NCBI RefSeq assembly: GCF_007859945.1
Contig: NZ_SJPQ01000004.1
Span: 310,001 to 374,000 of the forward strand
From: Pseudobythopirellula maris
Lineage (GTDB): Bacteria; Planctomycetota; Planctomycetia; Pirellulales; Lacipirellulaceae
Direction: 5' to 3'
DNA: 64,000 nt
The translations under genes were made by a program, and so were the position numbers. This document shows, one piece after another, positions 34,565 through 42,786 of the stretch (the first letter of the stretch is position 1; each line of letters begins with the position of its first letter). The notes below the pieces were generated by a model. That model did not search any database. It was not told the DNA's origin and saw only the letters and a list, made by a program, of their open reading frames with translations.

Positions 34565-36232
34565 CTAAGCCCCCTTCTTGCGGTAGTACGGGTTCTCGTC
34601 GGCCAGCTTGGCGATCGCCGGCTCGTGCAGGTAGTTCACCAGGTCGACCAGGAACGCCGGCGCGTTGCCAAACAGCACGACCGCCTTGCGACGGTCGAGC
34701 CGCCTGATCGCGTCGGTGGTCAGGACGGGCCGCTGCTTGAAGTCGCCCGTGTACGAGACCTCGGGGACGCCCTCGTCCGACTCGCGCAGCGTGTGCGACC
34801 CGTCCGTGAAGGTCTCTTGGCCGGCCAGCTCGCTCAGCCGTTTGAGGTCCTCCAGCTCGGTCGTCGACATCGCCATGAGGACGTCGCAGTTCCCCTGGAT
34901 CTCGCGGGCAGCCTCCTTGCCGTAGATCCGCGCCAGCTGGGCTTCGAGCTGCTGGAGCACCAGCACGGGTTGGATCCCGTTCTTCCGATTACCCGCGATG
35001 ATCTCCATGAGATTGGGGATGTAGGTGTTGCCGATTTCATCGAGCAGGTAAACAACGCGCTGCTTCGACCGGTGGCGGACCAGGGCTTCGATCGAGGTCG
35101 AGATCGTCAGGTTGACGAACTGCTGCTGGCTCTTGAGCCGCTCGGGCGGCACGATCAAGAAGACGACGGTCGGCTCTTCCTTCAGCTTGCCCCAGTCGAG
35201 CTGGTGCCGGCTCACCTGCCGGCCAACCGGCCCCCCGGCGGCGAAGAGTTTTACCGACCGCGTCGCGGTGGTGATCGCGCCGGAGAACTCCTCGGGGCTG
35301 TTCGCCATCAGGCCCAGCACGCTCGAAGCCGACTCGGCCAGGGCGCTGCCGAAGGCGTCGCTCTCGCTGGCCGCTTCTAGGAGGCAGTGCATCTCGTCGC
35401 TGCTGCTCATCACGCACCGCCGCAGGCCCGGCAGCGTGACTTCGCCGTAGCGGTGCAAGAGCCAGAGGCTGAACGTCATCAGCACGAGCCGGGCCAGGTC
35501 ATCGAAGTGCTGGGTCGTGCCGTTCTGCTTGCCCGGCTCGACCCCCGCGTGCAGAAGGTTGACGAACGCGTCGACGTCCTCCAGCACGTTCTCGGCGGCC
35601 GCGTCGAGGTAGCCGGCCGGGTTCTGTTGGACCGACTCCATCGGGACCCCGAGCTCGCGGCCGAGCCGCTCCGCCTCGCTGGCGATCACCAAGACGTTGT
35701 AGCCGTGTGCGCGAAGGACGCGGTGGCTGACCGCGTACAGCTCCCCGGAGAAATCGGTGACGATGTACGACTGGAAAATATCCCTCGTCGGCTTGGGCGC
35801 CTTCAAGAGGTTCAGCAGGACGAAAGCGACCCCCTTCCAGCTGCCGGGGCGGCCGGCGACCAGCACCCCCGCCTCGCCGGAGTAGCGGGCCAGTTTCTTG
35901 CCGATCCGGCCGAGGATGATGCCTTCGTCGCCGAGCAAGCCGGCCACTTTGGCGTCGTGGGCGTCGCCGACCTTCGCCATGCCGTGCGACTTGCGGAAGC
36001 CTTCGAGTTGGCGGTGCCGCCGCAGGCGGTCGATCATCTGGTCGAGGGCCCAGAGCGATCTCATGCCAGCCACGACGGCGACAAGCGTGGCGGTGATCGC
36101 GGCAAACGCCGCGACGCCGTACCCGGCCTTGGCGTAAGGGTAGAGGCAGTACGCGGCCCCGCTCGCGAAGGCGGTGAGTGTCAACTGCCCCAGGAGCGTG
36201 GGCGGCGCCGGCTTGTTCGATGCTCTGCTCAC
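34565..36232 (-). CDS. VirD4/TraG-like conjugative coupling ATPase
   Basis: 555 residues. Two membrane helices at the N-terminus (about 12-32 and 37-57) are followed by a RecA-like ATPase domain. The Walker A-like loop is GRPGSWKG (127-134), with Trp where most members have Gly, which is odd for this family. The Walker B-like motif is VYLLDEIGN. The lower half matches TraG/TraD C-terminal ATPases (e.g. 'EIIAGNRKNGIQPVLVLQQLEAQLARIYG'). Coupling proteins move the relaxosome to the mating pore. No VirB pore genes are visible in this window. Confidence 0.85.
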   Translation of the reverse strand: MSRASNKPAPPTLLGQLTLTAFASGAAYCLYPYAKAGYGVAAFAAITATLVAVVAGMRSLWALDQMIDRLRRHRQLEGFRKSHGMAKVGDAHDAKVAGLLGDEGIILGRIGKKLARYSGEAGVLVAGRPGSWKGVAFVLLNLLKAPKPTRDIFQSYIVTDFSGELYAVSHRVLRAHGYNVLVIASEAERLGRELGVPMESVQQNPAGYLDAAAENVLEDVDAFVNLLHAGVEPGKQNGTTQHFDDLARLVLMTFSLWLLHRYGEVTLPGLRRCVMSSSDEMHCLLEAASESDAFGSALAESASSVLGLMANSPEEFSGAITTATRSVKLFAAGGPVGRQVSRHQLDWGKLKEEPTVVFLIVPPERLKSQQQFVNLTISTSIEALVRHRSKQRVVYLLDEIGNTYIPNLMEIIAGNRKNGIQPVLVLQQLEAQLARIYGKEAAREIQGNCDVLMAMSTTELEDLKRLSELAGQETFTDGSHTLRESDEGVPEVSYTGDFKQRPVLTTDAIRRLDRRKAVVLFGNAPAFLVDLVNYLHEPAIAKLADENPYYRKKGA

Positions 36233-36290
36233 GGTGCTTCCTGTTGGTTAAAAAAGTGGGGGAATTAATGTAGAGAGGTTGCGTTCGTTG

Positions 36291-36707
36291 TTAGGCGGAG
36301 GCGGGATTCTGGGGGGCACGCACCGGGGACGAGCGATGAACACGCCCGCTTTCTGCAGTGAAATCGTCGGCCGCCAGGACCTCCCGCATCCGCAGCGCGA
36401 GGCCCATCGCCGAGCACCCTTGCTCGCTGGCGAGCTTGTCGGCCACCAGCGCTTCCAGGTCGTCGGCGTCGATGGCTCCGCCGTTCTGGTCCAGCAGCTC
36501 GCGGACCGCGTCACGAACCTGCGCCTTCTTGGGGGCTGGCTTGGCCGTGTCGGAGCCTTGCCCGCCCAGTGCCCGGATCGCGGCGGCGACCTGACGGCGG
36601 GTCGATTTCAACTCGCTCACCTGCGTCTCGGCCGCTTGCAGGTCGCGATCGAGATCGGCTAGTTGCGAGGTAAGGCCGTTGCGGATGGTCTCAAGGGAAG
36701 TCTTCAT
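36291..36707 (-). CDS. Cytosolic coiled-coil protein of the transfer operon
   Basis: About 138 residues starting at 36707; an in-frame start at 36743 exists. Residues 5-40 are a coiled coil (ETIRNGLTSQLADLDRDL...), followed by a Lys/Ala-rich linker and a helical domain (QVRDAVRELLDQNGG...). No family recognised. It lies between the small membrane protein (36747-37172) and the coupling protein. Confidence 0.55.
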   Translation of the reverse strand: MKTSLETIRNGLTSQLADLDRDLQAAETQVSELKSTRRQVAAAIRALGGQGSDTAKPAPKKAQVRDAVRELLDQNGGAIDADDLEALVADKLASEQGCSAMGLALRMREVLAADDFTAESGRVHRSSPVRAPQNPASA

Positions 36708-36746
36708 CACAGTCGTCCTAGCCACAGGGGTCAGAGTTACCAAGAA

Positions 36747-37172
36747 CTACCGAGCAGTCGCTTCGCCGGAGGCTTGAATCGCTAGCGGAGTGACATCGGT
36801 CGATCCGGGGTCACCGCCGCCGGGGTCGCCGAGCCCGCGGGCATTCCCGTTGGCGAAGTCTTCGAAACGCACGGTTGACCACTCGATCAAGTCGCTGACT
36901 TGCGATGGCCCGCTGAGGTCAGCCCCAGCCAACCGAGCCAGGATGGCCGTGGTCGGGAGCCAGCACCAGATCGCTGCGACGGCAACCGCCGCGACGCCGG
37001 CTTTGAGCAACCAAGGCGAGAAACAAAAGAACAAGACTCTCAGCGCCAGGTTAAAATGCCCCCCGCCAGCGGGAGCCGGCAGAGCGCCTCGGCTATCGCG
37101 ACTCCGCCGCAGGCGTGACAGGTCAATCGGCGGCAGGATCGTCTCTCGGTCGTCAGCGTGATTGTGCAACAC
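36747..37172 (-). CDS. Single-pass membrane protein of the transfer operon
   Basis: 141 residues. A basic N-terminal cytosolic part (LSRLRRSRDSRG) is followed by a hydrophobic stretch (about 43-72) and a Gly-rich periplasmic tail. It starts 11 bases after the stop of the VWA protein gene. No family recognised. The position links it to the motor-like pair. Confidence 0.55.
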   Translation of the reverse strand: MLHNHADDRETILPPIDLSRLRRSRDSRGALPAPAGGGHFNLALRVLFFCFSPWLLKAGVAAVAVAAIWCWLPTTAILARLAGADLSGPSQVSDLIEWSTVRFEDFANGNARGLGDPGGGDPGSTDVTPLAIQASGEATAR

Positions 37173-37183
37173 GGCGGAGCTCC

Positions 37184-38179
37184 TTATCGACGGACGGCGT
37201 TGAAAATCGTTCGTTGCAACTCTCCCGTGTCAGTGGTGAACGACGACCCCTCCGACACGCTCCCCAACGCCTTGAACCATGCCCGGCTCTCGGCCGAGGC
37301 CGGGTCGCTCTTCGTCCAGTCGCTTTCGGCGTAGAGTGAGGCGACGGCCCGATCGCCGCGCTGCGCCCAGCGGCGGACCAAGCCCAGCAATTCCTGCTTG
37401 ACGAGCTTCTCCTGGCGGCTGTAGCCGGCGGCCCCGTCGAGTTCGGCTGGGCCAACATCGCCAACGAAGACCAGGCGGAACTTCCGCTGCGGGTCGCGGC
37501 GGGCGTCGGCTTCAAGCACGCGGATTGCTTCCCGCAGCACGGGGCCGTGGTCGGTATTGGATCGCTCTACTTTCAGCGTCGCTAGGAATTGCATCGCCTT
37601 CAGCTCCGAGGCGCCCTCGTCTTCACTAGTCGGAAGGATCTCCATAATGGGCAGCTGCTTGGAGACGCCCTGGCGGAACGAGATGGCCCCGAACCGGAAG
37701 CTTTCGCTGCGGCTGCTCATGAACGCGCAAAGCGTCTTGGTGCCCGAGACGATCTCACGGTGCGGAGCGGCCATCGACCAGGTCTCGTCGACGACGATCA
37801 GCAGTGTCACCGGGGCGTCGTTGGGGATCTTCGACCGGAGGTCCGTGACGAGTGACTTGTAGCCCCCGAGCGCCTTGCCCTGGCTCGCGATGACGAGGCC
37901 TTGCTTGTCGATCTTGCCTCGGTAGGCCCCGATGCGTTCTCCCATTTGCTGGATGACAACGCCCTGCTTCTCGACCTTTGTGCGGTACCCACCGACCTGG
38001 TCGCCGAGTCTCTCAACCTGCGTCCTCAGCCCTGGGACAAGACCCGCTTGCCGCTCGAGACTGGCCACCCGAACCTGTTCGGATTGGGTCGTAATCAAGA
38101 ACAGGGCGAGCACCTGCAGGACCAGGTCGATGAACACCCGTGACGCGACGTTGCGACGGCGTGACTTGCGAGGGTTCAT
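37184..38179 (-). CDS. ExbD/MotB-like stator protein with a periplasmic VWA domain
   Basis: 331 residues. A basic start is followed by one membrane helix with an Asp near its beginning (Asp18 in 'RVFIDLVLQVLALFLITTQ'), the arrangement of the proton-carrying Asp in ExbD/TolR/MotB. Residues 40-112 are a periplasmic coiled coil made of about 21-residue repeats ending in GGYR/GAYR/GGYK. From 122 on there is a von Willebrand A domain with a MIDAS-like motif DETWS (Asp131, Thr133, Ser135). MotB and ZorB instead end in an OmpA-like peptidoglycan-binding domain, so this combination is unusual. It overlaps the ExbB/MotA-like gene by four bases. Confidence 0.7.
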   Translation of the reverse strand: MNPRKSRRRNVASRVFIDLVLQVLALFLITTQSEQVRVASLERQAGLVPGLRTQVERLGDQVGGYRTKVEKQGVVIQQMGERIGAYRGKIDKQGLVIASQGKALGGYKSLVTDLRSKIPNDAPVTLLIVVDETWSMAAPHREIVSGTKTLCAFMSSRSESFRFGAISFRQGVSKQLPIMEILPTSEDEGASELKAMQFLATLKVERSNTDHGPVLREAIRVLEADARRDPQRKFRLVFVGDVGPAELDGAAGYSRQEKLVKQELLGLVRRWAQRGDRAVASLYAESDWTKSDPASAESRAWFKALGSVSEGSSFTTDTGELQRTIFNAVRR

Positions 38180-38883
38180 GCTTTCCTCCGGAACAGACTG
38201 TCGCGGTTGGGGTCGTGCTTCGCCGGCATAAACCGGACGCCGGCCAGGCGGACCCGCAAGCTGTTGACGTGCTTCTCAACCGCCACCTCGGCCCGCGACT
38301 CCAGACCGAGCAGCGACATCGCGGCGAAGAGACCGGCCACCGAGGTCGCGGACATCGTCACCACGCCACTGGACATCGCCGCGACACTCGCCTGACCGCC
38401 AAGCGATGAACCGACCGCGGCCAGACCGACCATCGACCCGGCCACCGCGAGCAACGCGGCTTGCTCCCCCGCGTCGCCGATCCGCTTCACGTCCGCGTCC
38501 AGAGGCTCACGGACCACGCTCAGCAGGGCCTCGTCGATGTCGGTGGCCCCCTCGACGCTGTGCGTCCGTTTGAGGATCGCCAGCTCGTGAAGCGTGCTGT
38601 CTGATTGGCCGGTGAGCACGTCGTCGGCGTCGTTGATGGAAAGGCCCGCGAGCAAATCATCGTCTCGTTGGTTTTCTAGGCTCGCGGACTGCAGGCCGTG
38701 AGCCAGGCGTCGGTAGGGCGACACGCCGTTGACGGAGGCGAGGACCACAATGGCGCCAACGGAGAAGGCGGCGAGTTGGTCGATCCCCAAGCCGACCAGC
38801 ACCACGCCGGCCAGGAATAAACATTGGGTCAGCCAAGCCCGTCCCTCTCGGCCCAGACGGCTGTCGTGGTTTGTCGTGCTCAT
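38176..38883 (-). CDS. ExbB/MotA-like proton-channel subunit
   Basis: 235 residues. Two hydrophobic segments near the N-terminus (about 17-36 and 38-53) are followed by a cytosolic loop (about 55-138) and two further helices (about 142-162 and 168-193). The latter are Gly/Ala/Ser-rich (VAGSMVGLAAVGSSLGG; VVTMSATSVAGLFAAMSLLGLE), as in the pore helices of the MotA/TolQ/ExbB family, whose TM3 carries a Thr/Ser facing the ExbD Asp. It overlaps both neighbours by four bases, so the three genes are translationally coupled. The family call is by motif pattern and pairing, not by alignment. Confidence 0.68.
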   Translation of the reverse strand: MSTTNHDSRLGREGRAWLTQCLFLAGVVLVGLGIDQLAAFSVGAIVVLASVNGVSPYRRLAHGLQSASLENQRDDDLLAGLSINDADDVLTGQSDSTLHELAILKRTHSVEGATDIDEALLSVVREPLDADVKRIGDAGEQAALLAVAGSMVGLAAVGSSLGGQASVAAMSSGVVTMSATSVAGLFAAMSLLGLESRAEVAVEKHVNSLRVRLAGVRFMPAKHDPNRDSLFRRKA

Positions 38884-39422
38884 AGCAGCTCCTCCGATCG
38901 CGAGGGCCCGTCGGGGTCGTTCAGGCAGCCGAACACGGCGAGGCGAGCCAGCGCGATGAGTCGTGCGCTGGTGTGCCGAATCGAGTTCTTCGAGGACTTC
39001 TTCACCTCCTCGTCGCGGATTTGATCGAGCTCGGCGATCCCGTTGTCGGCGTAGCAGGCGATCGTTTTGATCGTGTCCACCAATCCGATGTACTCGTCCA
39101 GGCTCTCGCGCTGCATGAGGGCTCGCGCCCGCAGCTCGGTCTGGAAATCGGTGAACACCTCTTGCACGTCCACCCGGTGGATGGCCGTGTCACGCGCCGC
39201 CTTGTCGCTGCGGGCATAAGCGTCGGTCCTCGCCTTCTCGTGGCTGGCGTGCCGGATCGTTTCCTCGTGACCCTCGCGCCGCCGTTGCCTGACGCTCTGG
39301 TCGGCGTTAAGAGGGTCTTGGCTCCGAGACGGGCCAACGAAGCCGTTGTCGACCCCGCCTCCGCGGCCGCCGCTACGCGACGCGATCTGTCGGAGCCGGT
39401 TGACCTGATTGCCGTAGCTCAT
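38880..39422 (-). CDS. Polar coiled-coil protein, first gene of the motor-like operon
   Basis: 180 residues. The N-terminal third is low-complexity and rich in Gly, Arg and Gln (basic); the rest is helical (about 80-175). There is no membrane helix or signal peptide. Its stop overlaps the ExbB/MotA-like start by four bases. No family recognised; it may sit on the cytosolic face of the motor. Confidence 0.6.
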   Translation of the reverse strand: MSYGNQVNRLRQIASRSGGRGGGVDNGFVGPSRSQDPLNADQSVRQRRREGHEETIRHASHEKARTDAYARSDKAARDTAIHRVDVQEVFTDFQTELRARALMQRESLDEYIGLVDTIKTIACYADNGIAELDQIRDEEVKKSSKNSIRHTSARLIALARLAVFGCLNDPDGPSRSEELL

Positions 39423-39725
39423 GAAGTTTCTCCTCGTTTAGAACAGGGGCGGCTGGTGATAGAACCAGAACAAGATGCACTCCGTTGATCCTTGCAGAGG
39501 CGACTCTACCCACTCGGCACGCCTTCACCGATGTGGCGCTCTACGGCGTGCGTTTGGAGGACCGATGTATTGCAATCTCATCCGGACATCCTTAAACATG
39601 GGATTCGGGCTCACGCACGTTGCGCCGTGCGTTGTTCCCACGCCGGATAAATCGATGAGCCCACCCCCGAAGTGACACCGGGTCCAAGAAATATTTCCCT
39701 GCGCGTCAATCAGACGAGATCGCCC
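39423..39725. other. Divergent promoter region between the transfer operon and the sigma factor
   Basis: No gene supported. Minus-strand transfer genes begin on the left and the plus-strand sigma factor/kinase genes on the right, so both promoters should lie here. I do not see a clear -35/-10 pair. Confidence 0.5.
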
Positions 39726-40316
39726 ATGGATCGTGACCCTCCCGGCTCGGTGACCGCGTGGATCGATGGGCTGCGTGAAGGAGAAAGCCTCGCGGAGCGA
39801 GCGCTCTGGGACCGCTACTTTGCTAGTTTGGTGGCGATGGCGGGAAGCAGGCTCGATCGGCTGACGGCCGAAGCGGACGGAGAGGACATCGCTTTGAGCG
39901 CCCTGAACAGCGTGATGGGCGCGCTCCGGAACGGTCGGCTCCCGGAGCTCGCCGACCGGACGGGGCTCTGGCCGCTGCTTGTCACTCTGACGCAGCGGAA
40001 ATCGATTGATCAGAGGAAGCGCTTGCTAGCCAATAAACGCTCCGCTTGGATGACCGAGCCGCTGGGTGAGTTCCGGGCGATCGTCAGCAAGGAACCCTCC
40101 CCCGAATTCGCCGCCGTCTTGTCGGACGAACTGGAGCGGCTCCTCACGCTGACCGACGACCCCAAGCTAAAGGCGATTGCGCTGAAGAAGCTTGAGGGTT
40201 ACACGAACGAAGAGATCGCCCAGCAGTTGTCGATGTCGGTCCGAACGGTGATCCGGAAGCTCAACCGTGTCCGGCAGGAGTGGGATCAGCCCTTCGATGA
40301 GGAGGACCAACCGTGA
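39726..40316 (+). CDS. ECF-type RNA polymerase sigma factor
   Basis: About 196 residues. The start at 39726 (MDRDPPGSV) is preferred; an in-frame start at 39672 exists. Sigma-2 region: 'WIDGLREGESLAERALWDRYF...LVTLTQRKSIDQRKR'. Sigma-4 helix-turn-helix: 'LEGYTNEEIAQQLSMSVRTVIRKL'. It matches the planctomycete-type ECF sigma factors that come with Ser/Thr kinases. It overlaps the kinase start by four bases (GTGA), so kinase and sigma are probably a signalling pair, with phosphorylation controlling the sigma factor as known for related systems. Confidence 0.88.
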   Translation: MDRDPPGSVTAWIDGLREGESLAERALWDRYFASLVAMAGSRLDRLTAEADGEDIALSALNSVMGALRNGRLPELADRTGLWPLLVTLTQRKSIDQRKRLLANKRSAWMTEPLGEFRAIVSKEPSPEFAAVLSDELERLLTLTDDPKLKAIALKKLEGYTNEEIAQQLSMSVRTVIRKLNRVRQEWDQPFDEEDQP

Positions 40317-42682
40317 GCCAGGACGAATCTCTGCCGTTGCGAGTGACGCGTCAGATCGACGCGCTGTGCGACGAATTCGAGTCCCGTCTCGAGCGGGGCG
40401 AGCTGCCCCCGTTGGGCCCGCTGGTCGATCGAGTCGATCCCGAAGGGCGGAAGCTGCTCCTCGTCGAATTGGTCGGGCTTTCGCTCGATCACCTGCGGCG
40501 CCAAGGTTTCAACGACGCATCGAGGCGTCTTCTCGAGTCCAATCCTGGCCTGGCGGGCGAGCTGACCCCGTTGCTCGACAGCGAGCTGGTGACAGCGACC
40601 CACGTTCCGGCAGTCGCTGAGGCCGCGACAGGTCGTGGCTTGCACCTGCGGTGCCCGCACTGCCAGAACGCGATCGAGCTAGCGGCGGACGCGGAGCTGA
40701 CGAGCGTCGCGTGTCCGTCGTGCGGCAGCGGCTTCAGCCTGGTCGGCGGCCCCAAGGGGGGGACGGTGGAGATCGCTACGGTCGCCCACTTCAGGCTGAC
40801 AGAGCGGGTCGGGATGGGCGCGTTTGGCTCGGTGTGGAAGGCGCACGACACGAAGCTTGACCGTACGGTGGCGGTGAAGATCCCCCGCCGTGGGCAATTC
40901 GACGAGAAGCAGGAGAAGGCGTTCGTCCGCGAAGCGCAGAACACCGCGCGGCTCAGCCACGCCGGCATCGTGCCGGTGTTTGAGGTGGGCAGAGACGGCG
41001 ACCTGCTCTACATCGTCAGTGAGTTTGTCCGCGGCGTCACCCTCGCTGATCGGCTCAAGAACCAGCAGCCGACGCCCCGTGAGGCGGCCGAACTGGGCGT
41101 CAAGATCGCCCACGCCCTGCAGCACGCCCACGAACAGGGTGTCATTCACCGCGACCTGAAGCCGGGCAACGTCATGCTCGGCGACCACGGCGAACCCCGG
41201 CTCATGGACTTCGGCCTCGCGAAACGCGACGCGGCCGAGATTACGGTTTCGATCGACGGCCACATCATCGGGACGCCGGCGTACATGGCGCCCGAGCAGG
41301 CGCGGGGCGAAGCGCAAGCCACCGACGCGCGGAGCGACGTCTACTCCCTCGGCGTGGTGCTCTACGAGTTGCTGACGGGGGAGCGGCCGTTCCGCGGCAG
41401 CGTCCGCATGCTGCTGCAGCAGGTGCTGGAAGACGATCCCCCCAGCCCCCGCAAGCTCAGGGCCACCGTCCCGCGTGACCTGGAGACGATCTCCCTGAAG
41501 TGTCTGGAGAAGTCTCCGCAGCGGCGTTACCAATCGGCGACCGAGGTGGCCGACGAGCTGTCGCGGTGGCTGGACGGTAAGAGCGTCCTCGCACGCCCCA
41601 CCCCACCGGTCCAGAGGGCCTGGCGTTGGTGCCGACGCAACCCGGCGCCGGCAGCCGCACTCCTCGCCTCCTCCGCCGCCTGCTTGCTCCTCATCGCCCT
41701 GATTGTCTACCGCGGTCGCTTGAGTCGTTTTGCGTCCATCGATGAGACTGCTGGTTCGCTTGCGCTGGGCGCCGAGGAAGGGTTGCTTCTGGTCGGCGAT
41801 CAAAAAGTGTTAATCGAACCAGCCTTCCTGGAGAAGCCTGGGGCAACGGATCAGTCCCCCACGGCCGGGCTCGATCACTATTGGTTGCCTATTGCAGAGC
41901 TCGTCCCCGATGAGCGAGACAGCCATGTATCCACCGAGCACTGTTACCTTGAGCATCGGGCGTCCGGGCGGATTTATCCCACCACGGCAGATAAGCAGCA
42001 ACACTTTGGGATGCTTGCGGTTGCCTCCCCCGACGGGCGCATCGCCTACACGCCCCTGACGGCGTACGACATTCCTACAGGGGCGGAAGAGTGGACCCTA
42101 CGCCCTCCCAAACCGGACTTCGGCTACGGCGGACCGGCCCACGATGTAGTCGCCAAACAACTCGCGTACCTTAAGCAGAGGATGGACCCCGATTTCGGCA
42201 ATGAGAATAAGGTTCGCTCGCGGACAAGAAGCATGACGCTCGACGCTAGCCGGCATCGATTGATCTTCGCGGGTAGCGATGGTGGGGTGTGGCCCGTGAT
42301 GGACCGCGTCGCCTTGTGGTGGCGCGACACCTCAGATGGATCGTTGCAAAAAGTAGTTGCTCTCCCCAGCGTCACCAACCTCGATGCGATCGGGTGGTGT
42401 AAAGAGACCGACTCACTGGTGGCGGCGGGCGTGCGGGTCGGGAGTCTCCACATCTACGAGTTGGATCCGGAGAGTGGAGTGATTATGCGTTCAAGGCACT
42501 TCGAAGCGCCAGGGACGCGATACCACGCCAGATACATATTAATCAACGAGAGGGAGAGGATGACCCTGCTAGAGGCAGCGGGCAGTGGCTCTTCCCCTCC
42601 CGTTAGGGGAAGCGAGGAACACCCCTGGAAGCGACTGGCGTTTGTTGATCCCGCAACGCTCGACGTGATCCGTTATGAATAA
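40313..42682 (+). CDS. Ser/Thr protein kinase with extracytoplasmic sensor (copy 1)
   Basis: 789 residues, GTG start overlapping the sigma stop. Residues 1-100 form an N-terminal helical part, followed by a zinc ribbon (C114, C117, C134, C137). The Hanks-type kinase domain has the Gly loop (VGMGAFG, 166-172), Lys189, HRDLKPGN (catalytic Asp281), DFG (299-301) and APE. One membrane helix (about 446-466) leads to a C-terminal beta-rich sensor of about 320 residues. The sequence from the zinc ribbon to the membrane helix is repeated exactly in the next gene. It likely controls the sigma factor encoded upstream. Confidence 0.9.
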   Translation: MSQDESLPLRVTRQIDALCDEFESRLERGELPPLGPLVDRVDPEGRKLLLVELVGLSLDHLRRQGFNDASRRLLESNPGLAGELTPLLDSELVTATHVPAVAEAATGRGLHLRCPHCQNAIELAADAELTSVACPSCGSGFSLVGGPKGGTVEIATVAHFRLTERVGMGAFGSVWKAHDTKLDRTVAVKIPRRGQFDEKQEKAFVREAQNTARLSHAGIVPVFEVGRDGDLLYIVSEFVRGVTLADRLKNQQPTPREAAELGVKIAHALQHAHEQGVIHRDLKPGNVMLGDHGEPRLMDFGLAKRDAAEITVSIDGHIIGTPAYMAPEQARGEAQATDARSDVYSLGVVLYELLTGERPFRGSVRMLLQQVLEDDPPSPRKLRATVPRDLETISLKCLEKSPQRRYQSATEVADELSRWLDGKSVLARPTPPVQRAWRWCRRNPAPAAALLASSAACLLLIALIVYRGRLSRFASIDETAGSLALGAEEGLLLVGDQKVLIEPAFLEKPGATDQSPTAGLDHYWLPIAELVPDERDSHVSTEHCYLEHRASGRIYPTTADKQQHFGMLAVASPDGRIAYTPLTAYDIPTGAEEWTLRPPKPDFGYGGPAHDVVAKQLAYLKQRMDPDFGNENKVRSRTRSMTLDASRHRLIFAGSDGGVWPVMDRVALWWRDTSDGSLQKVVALPSVTNLDAIGWCKETDSLVAAGVRVGSLHIYELDPESGVIMRSRHFEAPGTRYHARYILINERERMTLLEAAGSGSSPPVRGSEEHPWKRLAFVDPATLDVIRYE
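40615..41701 (+). repeat. 1.09-kb direct repeat, copy 1 (zinc ribbon, kinase and membrane helix)
   Basis: This 1087-base segment recurs at 42828-43914, an offset of 2213 bases. The translated proteins are identical over it and the DNA appears identical on both strands. The boundaries are sharp: sequence differs directly before and after. The frame is the same in both genes. Confidence 0.85.
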
Positions 42683-42786
42683 GTCGTGGCCCCTAGAAGC
42701 TTAGACACGTCACCGCTGAACGATTCGACGCGTGGATGGCGATACGGAATCAGCAGCTCACTTGAGCTTTCGAAGGAGTTTTCCTG

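Noticed and set aside
37184-39422. A complete Zorya defence system
   Set aside because: ZorA-like and ZorB-like features are partial: the second protein has a VWA domain and not the OmpA-like end, and no ZorC/ZorD/ZorE-like gene was recognised nearby. Kept as a separate, unnamed pair.
40489-41803. Antisense frames repeated opposite both kinase genes
   Set aside because: They appear twice only because the kinase core DNA is duplicated; they are shadows.
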